DNA of 20,124 bases from an uncultured Sediminibacterium sp. (GTDB lineage: Bacteria > Bacteroidota > Bacteroidia > Chitinophagales > Chitinophagaceae), in the NCBI GenBank assembly GCA_937907555.1, contig CALEST010000157.1, forward strand, positions 1 to 20,124, written 5' to 3'. The first letter of the stretch is position 1, and the number at the start of each line of letters is the position of its first letter. The notes beneath the pieces were generated by a model. That model searched no databases. It was not told the origin of the DNA and saw only the letters and a program-made list of their open reading frames with translations. Both the position numbers and the translations under genes were made by a program. Below, in pieces: positions 16,053 to 20,124 of this stretch.

Positions 16053-16497
16053 AAAGCCTGCAGATTCTGTTACTGTTAAAACAGAAATAGTCTGTTCCAA
16101 TGATACGAACCCAATGGGCATTTTACTGGGAGGGAAATTGGTTAACTGGATGGACATTGCTGCTGCCATAACCGCTCAAATGCATGCCGGAAATATTTGT
16201 GTAACAGCAGAAATTAGTAAAGTGGGTTTTTCTCAATCTGCCAAAGTGGGAGATGTGCTGGTTATTAAATCTATTGTTACGCGTGCTTTCAATACTTCTA
16301 TGGAAGTATATGTTTCTGTAAATAGAATCAATTTTAATGGAGATAAAAGCATTCTGATTGCTGACGGGTATTTTCATTTTGTTTCCATAGATAAAAAGGG
16401 GAAGCCGAAAAAAGTGCCAGCGTTATTGCCTCAATCAAAGGAGGAGAAAATAGCGTATGAAGCAGCCATGAAACGGAAAATGCAAAATAAAATGTAG
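16033..16497 (+). CDS. Acyl-CoA thioesterase, hot-dog fold
   Basis: This 154-residue enzyme is predicted to hydrolyse acyl-CoA to free acid and CoA in the cytoplasm. The core motif NPMGILLGGKLVNWMDIAAA places Asn26, Gly33/Gly34 and Asp41 at the usual catalytic positions of YciA/BACH-like thioesterases. It is followed by ICVTAEISKVGFSQSAKVGDVL and a conserved beta-sheet core. The C-terminus is lysine-rich and probably disordered. ATG 16033 (MKKQINKK) is preferred over upstream in-frame codons inside the DGC gene because it gives the normal family length. The 20-nt overlap implies co-translation with the DGC protein. No substrate preference can be read from the sequence. Confidence 0.88.
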   Translation: MKKQINKKPADSVTVKTEIVCSNDTNPMGILLGGKLVNWMDIAAAITAQMHAGNICVTAEISKVGFSQSAKVGDVLVIKSIVTRAFNTSMEVYVSVNRINFNGDKSILIADGYFHFVSIDKKGKPKKVPALLPQSKEEKIAYEAAMKRKMQNKM

Positions 16498-16500
16498 ATT

Positions 16501-16519
16501 CACTATTTAAATAATAGTG
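16501..16519 (+). repeat. Perfect 7-bp inverted repeat just before the iorA-like start
   Basis: CACTATT (16501-16507) and AATAGTG (16513-16519) are exact inverted copies around TAAAT, ending 2 nt before the ATG at 16522. It could be an operator, or an RNA hairpin covering the translation-initiation region. It has no T-run, so it is a poor terminator. Confidence 0.45.
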
Positions 16520-16521
16520 TC

Positions 16522-16992
16522 ATGGCGAAGTTTCAGTTAAAAATTAACGGTAAACAATTGTCGGTGGATGTGGATCCTTCAACGCCCTTGCTTTGGGTGT
16601 TAAGAGATCATCTGCATTTAGTGGGTACTAAATATGGATGTGGTGCGGGTGCCTGTGGTGCTTGTACCGTTCATCTGAATGGAAATGCATTGCGTTCCTG
16701 TCAGTTGCCTGTTTCAGCAGTTGGTACACAAGCCATTACTACTATTGAAGGAATTGCTATCTCCGAAACTGAAATGCATCCTGTGCAAAAAGCCTGGCTG
16801 GAACTGGATGTAGCGCAATGCGGTTATTGTCAGACAGGTCAAATTATGTCTGCAGTGGCTTTGCTAAAACGCAATCCCAATCCCTCTGAAACAGAAATAG
16901 AAGCGGCAATGACAGGCAATATTTGCAGATGCGGAACTTATATCAGAATTAAAGCTGCTATTCAACATGTTGCTAAATCATCCAAAAAATAA
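16522..16992 (+). CDS. [2Fe-2S] subunit of a molybdenum hydroxylase (IorA / xanthine dehydrogenase family small subunit)
   Basis: This 156-residue electron-transfer subunit carries electrons from the molybdenum centre encoded by the next gene. The N-terminal plant-ferredoxin-type cluster is held by C40, C45, C48 and C60 (GCGAGACGACTVHLNG). The C-terminal helical domain holds the second cluster with C100, C103 (QCGYCQTGQIM), C135 and C137 (GNICRCGTY). All eight ligands are present and the length is normal for the family. It has no signal peptide of its own. The partner has a Tat signal, so the pair is probably folded and exported together. The gap to the next gene is 10 nt. Confidence 0.93.
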   Translation: MAKFQLKINGKQLSVDVDPSTPLLWVLRDHLHLVGTKYGCGAGACGACTVHLNGNALRSCQLPVSAVGTQAITTIEGIAISETEMHPVQKAWLELDVAQCGYCQTGQIMSAVALLKRNPNPSETEIEAAMTGNICRCGTYIRIKAAIQHVAKSSKK

Positions 16993-17002
16993 TTTTTAGA
17001 CA

Positions 17003-19261
17003 ATGGGAAAAGCTAACAAAAATCAAAGCAGACGTTCTTTTCTAAAAGTTACTTCATTAACGGGTGGTGGCATGATGATTGGCATTAGTTGGTTTGCCAA
17101 TTTAATTCCGAATGAAGCCATGGCTCATGTTGCAGACAACAACAATTGGGTTCAGCTAAATGGGTTCATTCAAATAACCCCGGATAATCAAGTTAAAATA
17201 TTTAACCCCAATCCAGAGTTTGGAACCAATGTAATGACTTCTCTTCCTATGATGGTGAACGAAGAACTGGAAGCAGACTGGAGTAAAGTTATCGTGGAAA
17301 TGGGGGATTATGATACGCCTCGTTTCAAGAGTCAGTTTACGGGTGGGAGCCGCGCCATGGCCATGGCATGGATGCCTTTGCGTACAGCTGGTGCTACAGC
17401 TAGATTAATGTTGATGCAAGCTGCAGCCAATCAATGGGGAGTGCCAGTGAGTGAATTAAGAACCGAAAAGGGAGAAATTGTTCATATTAATTCAGGTAAG
17501 CGTTTAACTTATGGTGCAGTAGCTACTGCAGCCGCTAAATTGCCAAAGCCTGAAAAAGTGGCTTTGAAAAAACCGGGTGAATTTTCTTTACTGGGTACCC
17601 CTCAGAAAAATAAAGTGGGTAAAGAAATAGTGAGTGGTCAATCCCTTTTTACCATGGATTATCAGGTAGAAGGCATGTTGATTGCGATGGTGATTCATCC
17701 TCCTGCTTTTGGTATGCAACTCAAGTCATTTGATGCATCTGAAGCCTTGAAAATGCCAGGCATTAAAGATGTATTTGAGTTTCAGGTGTACAAAGATGGT
17801 TATGTAAAAGCAGGATTTGATACGAGGACATTCAATAGACTGATTGCTGTGGTAGGCAATTCTACCTGGGAAGTGATGAATGCCCGTAAAAAAGTAATGG
17901 CAGAATGGGAGCCCATACAAACTACCAAGGAGCCTGTTATGGCAAGAGGTGGTAAGAGAGATGAAATTATTCCTGAAGGATTGGAAAGCACGGATGAACA
18001 TTTACGTCAGATGCATGAAATGCAAAAAAAGCCCATGCGTGTTGCGCGTAAAGATGGAGATCCTGAAGCTGCATTTAAAAATGCGAAGCGGGTCATTGAA
18101 AGAACCTATACTGCTCCATTTTTAGCGCATAACCCAATGGAGCCCATCAGCTGTTTTGCGCATATTACAGAGGAGAAAGCTTTGTTCGTTGCGCCAATTC
18201 AGATTCCTGAAATGATGAAACAGAATTTAGTGGCAAATCTGGATCTAAAGCCTGAGAAGATTGAAATGAAATTGGCGAGAATGGGTGGAGGCTTCGGCCG
18301 CAGAGCTTATGGGCATTATATTGTAGAAGCTGGGCATATTTCTAAAAAAGTAAAAGCGCCAGTAAAATTGATTTATACGAGAGAAGATGATATGACCAAT
18401 GGTATATATCGTCCTACTTATATCATGACGTATAAAGCGGCCATAGACGAGAACAACAATGTAACAGCATTTCATGTTATTGGAGGTGGATTTCCTGAGA
18501 GTCCTTTACATGAAAACAGATTTCCGGCTGGAGCCTTTGATAATTATTTAGCTGAAAGTTGGGAACTACCTACCAATATTACAATAGGTGCATACAGAGC
18601 TCCTCGCTCCAATTTCAATGCCAGTGCAGAGCAATCCTTCTTAGATGAATTGGCAGAAGCAGTGGGTAAGGATCCTTTGGATTTCAGAATTGATTTGTTG
18701 AAAAAAGCGAAAGCAAACCCGGTAGGTAAAAACAACGATTATGATGCATCCCGTTATATGGGTGTTCTGCAGTTGTTGAAGGAAAAATCAAACTGGGGAA
18801 GTCCTGCATCAAAAAATGCCAAGCGTGGCGTTTCTGCTTATTTCTGTCACGCCTCTTATGCAGCCCATGTGGTGGATGTAACCATGAAGAATGGCCAGCC
18901 TTATGTGGAAAAAGTAGTGACAGCGATGGACTGTGGTTTTGTGGTAAATCCGGAAGGCGCAAAGAATATGGTAGAAGGAGCGGTGATTGATGGAATTGGA
19001 AATGCCTTGTATGGAGAACTTGTTTTAGAAAAAGGAGCCACCCAGCAAAAGAATTTGAATAACTACAGAATTATCAGACATAGAGAAGCCCCTAAGAAAA
19101 TTGAAGTGCATTTTGTGCAGAGCAATATAGATCCAACGGGATTGGGCGAGCCGCCATTTCCTCCTGTTTTTGCAGCGGTTGCCAATGCCTTGTATAAAGC
19201 AACTGGTAAGCGATTGTATAATCAGCCCTATATAAAAGAACTAAATAAGAATAAGGCTTAA
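17003..19261 (+). CDS. Molybdopterin-binding catalytic subunit, IorB-type aldehyde/N-heterocycle oxidoreductase
   Basis: This 752-residue catalytic subunit of a molybdenum hydroxylase is predicted to hydroxylate an N-heterocycle or oxidise an aldehyde. The N-terminus carries a twin-arginine signal (SRRSFLK, residues 9-15, then a hydrophobic stretch to about 37), so the folded enzyme should reach the periplasm. Cofactor motifs are RMGGGFGRRAYG (Gly428-Arg434), YRAPRSNFNASAEQSFLDEL, AMDCGFVVNPEGAKNMVEGA, and the C-terminal GLGEPPFPPVFAAVANAL with the expected catalytic Glu716. Length and order are those of IorB-like single-chain subunits. The molybdenum cofactor is probably the cytosine dinucleotide form, by family knowledge. 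No cytochrome, XdhC-like chaperone or FAD subunit is encoded in view, so the electron acceptor is unknown. Isoquinoline is only the family's name substrate. Confidence 0.92.
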   Translation: MGKANKNQSRRSFLKVTSLTGGGMMIGISWFANLIPNEAMAHVADNNNWVQLNGFIQITPDNQVKIFNPNPEFGTNVMTSLPMMVNEELEADWSKVIVEMGDYDTPRFKSQFTGGSRAMAMAWMPLRTAGATARLMLMQAAANQWGVPVSELRTEKGEIVHINSGKRLTYGAVATAAAKLPKPEKVALKKPGEFSLLGTPQKNKVGKEIVSGQSLFTMDYQVEGMLIAMVIHPPAFGMQLKSFDASEALKMPGIKDVFEFQVYKDGYVKAGFDTRTFNRLIAVVGNSTWEVMNARKKVMAEWEPIQTTKEPVMARGGKRDEIIPEGLESTDEHLRQMHEMQKKPMRVARKDGDPEAAFKNAKRVIERTYTAPFLAHNPMEPISCFAHITEEKALFVAPIQIPEMMKQNLVANLDLKPEKIEMKLARMGGGFGRRAYGHYIVEAGHISKKVKAPVKLIYTREDDMTNGIYRPTYIMTYKAAIDENNNVTAFHVIGGGFPESPLHENRFPAGAFDNYLAESWELPTNITIGAYRAPRSNFNASAEQSFLDELAEAVGKDPLDFRIDLLKKAKANPVGKNNDYDASRYMGVLQLLKEKSNWGSPASKNAKRGVSAYFCHASYAAHVVDVTMKNGQPYVEKVVTAMDCGFVVNPEGAKNMVEGAVIDGIGNALYGELVLEKGATQQKNLNNYRIIRHREAPKKIEVHFVQSNIDPTGLGEPPFPPVFAAVANALYKATGKRLYNQPYIKELNKNKA

Positions 19262-19288
19262 AAAACTTTCAGTTGCCATTTTTGTTAA

Positions 19289-19918
19289 ATGAATATGGAA
19301 AGTTTGAATGAAACGGTTGTTGTTAATAATATCAGTTACAGCTTAACCGAATTAGAAAAGGATTGCTGGATTCGTTTGGTAAATGGTGCTGTTAAGGGGC
19401 GTGATCCATTTCATTTACCAGCAGTAGCCAATTTTTCGGATGGGGAAATCAGTTTACGCACTGTTGTACTGCGAAAAGCATTGCCTGAAGAAAGAGAATT
19501 GCGTTTTCATACGGATATCCGAAGCCCCAAGTGGAAGGCATTGAAAGTGAATTCTGCTATCAGTGCTTTGTTTTATGATGCTGCTTCCCGCATTCAGTTA
19601 AGAGTGAAAGGGAAGGCAGTGATGTATTTTAATGATGCTGTTACTGCGGATGCCTGGGATAAAACCAATTTGTCGAGCAGAAGATGTTATCTAACGCCAT
19701 TTACGCCTTCTGATTTTTCAGATATACCTACCAGTGGATTGCCGAACCATATTGAGCAGGAAGAATTTACTTTAGAAGAGAGCGAAGTGGGGAAGGAGAA
19801 CTTTGGTGTTGTGGGGATTAAAGTTGATTCGATTGATTGGGTTTGGTTGAATCATGCCGGGCATCGAAGGGCTTTCTTTGATTATGTAAAAGGGGGGTAT
19901 AGGTGGATGATTCCATAG
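19289..19918 (+). CDS. Pyridoxamine 5'-phosphate oxidase-like flavoprotein (Alr4036-type FMN-binding)
   Basis: This 209-residue cytoplasmic protein has the split-barrel FMN-binding fold. LRTVVLRKALPEERELRFHT and the following DIRSPKWKAL match the FMN-phosphate-binding region of PNPOx-like proteins. IQLRVKGKAVMY, WDKTNLSSRRCYL and the C-terminal WVWLNHAGHRRAFFDY fit the Alr4036 subgroup. The canonical PdxH substrate residues cannot be confirmed, so it may not make pyridoxal phosphate. It starts 27 nt after the IorB-like stop and is probably in the same transcript. ATG 19289 and ATG 19295 are both usable starts. There is no clear metabolic link to the molybdenum enzyme. Confidence 0.85.
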   Translation: MNMESLNETVVVNNISYSLTELEKDCWIRLVNGAVKGRDPFHLPAVANFSDGEISLRTVVLRKALPEERELRFHTDIRSPKWKALKVNSAISALFYDAASRIQLRVKGKAVMYFNDAVTADAWDKTNLSSRRCYLTPFTPSDFSDIPTSGLPNHIEQEEFTLEESEVGKENFGVVGIKVDSIDWVWLNHAGHRRAFFDYVKGGYRWMIP

Positions 19919-20124
19919 GAAGCTGGGATTGTCGGCTCCACTTTGTTTTGCCGACTTCCCTCCGCATTGACCTTACCCAAATCTCTTAGAATTTTAAGTC
20001 TGGCTTTTTTATGCTTAACCCGTTCGGGGAAGAACTCGCTTCAATAATTGTTTCACAATTCTTTTCTCACTTCAAAAGCACTCGCTTCGCTCGTTGTAAT
20101 GCACTCGTTACAGCTTTATCAAGC
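19919..20124. other. Non-coding tail with short repeats and a weak hairpin
   Basis: No supportable gene is seen in these 206 bases. GTCGGC (19931-19936) pairs with GCCGAC (19950-19955), but no T-run follows. AATTGT/ACAATT form a 6-bp inverted repeat at 20046-20060. CTCGCTTC occurs at 20035 and 20081, and GCACTCG at 20078 and 20101. The last 53 bases are open on the minus strand (ending at 20072) but too short to call. Confidence 0.4.

Noticed and set aside
19931..19955. Terminator after the PNPOx-like gene
   Set aside because: The GTCGGC/GCCGAC stem is only 6 bp with a 13-nt loop and is not followed by a T-run on either strand.
20072..20124. 3' end of a minus-strand gene entering from the right
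   Set aside because: Only 17 codons are open, with no recognisable family; other frames close as well, so it cannot be separated from chance.

Overview
The window reads as a Bacteroidota chromosome fragment, most likely Chitinophagaceae or a close relative. The basis is a SusC/SusD pair, TonB receptors ending in aromatic residues, AT-rich DNA with little Shine-Dalgarno signal, and several exact matches to the Bacteroidota -7 promoter element TAnnTTTG. No rRNA, tRNA, CRISPR array, insertion sequence or prophage was seen.

Region 1 (1-13424, plus strand) looks like a nutrient-scavenging block with a phosphorus flavour. It opens with the 3' part of an FAD-dependent oxidoreductase of the TIGR03364 type, a clade associated with phosphonate genes. 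A short gap follows, with four 11-bp-phased direct repeats (core ACATT/TTAACA, Pho-box-like) directly upstream of a perfect -7 element. Then come susC and susD, a terminator-like hairpin, and three genes joined by one-base TAATG overlaps: an exported YncE-propeller/phosphoesterase fusion, a TonB-dependent receptor, and a large FAD plus Fe-S 2-hydroxyacid dehydrogenase. My inference is that outer-membrane uptake, periplasmic dephosphorylation and cytosolic oxidation of the released organic acid are linked here, perhaps under phosphate-starvation control. The substrate is unknown.

Region 2 (13413-15591, minus strand) is a three-gene set: a NorC-like membrane cytochrome c, a NorB-like haem-copper oxidase subunit, and an Rrf2-family regulator with three cysteines and a histidine fit for an Fe-S cluster. 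The NorB-like protein keeps several haem and metal histidines but lacks the third FeB histidine and the active-site glutamates of canonical cNOR. A methionine stands where the second low-spin haem histidine should be. It is the strongest candidate in the window for an uncharacterised enzyme.

Region 3 (15592-19918, plus strand) starts from a 62-bp divergent promoter holding a 13-bp-arm inverted repeat. The repeat flanks the -7 element facing the norC-like gene and touches the one facing a DGC-domain putative zinc-binding protein. Next are a hot-dog acyl-CoA thioesterase, the two subunits of a Tat-exported IorA/IorB-type molybdenum hydroxylase, and a pyridoxamine-phosphate-oxidase-like flavoprotein. 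The last 206 bases hold no gene I can support, only short repeats and a weak hairpin.
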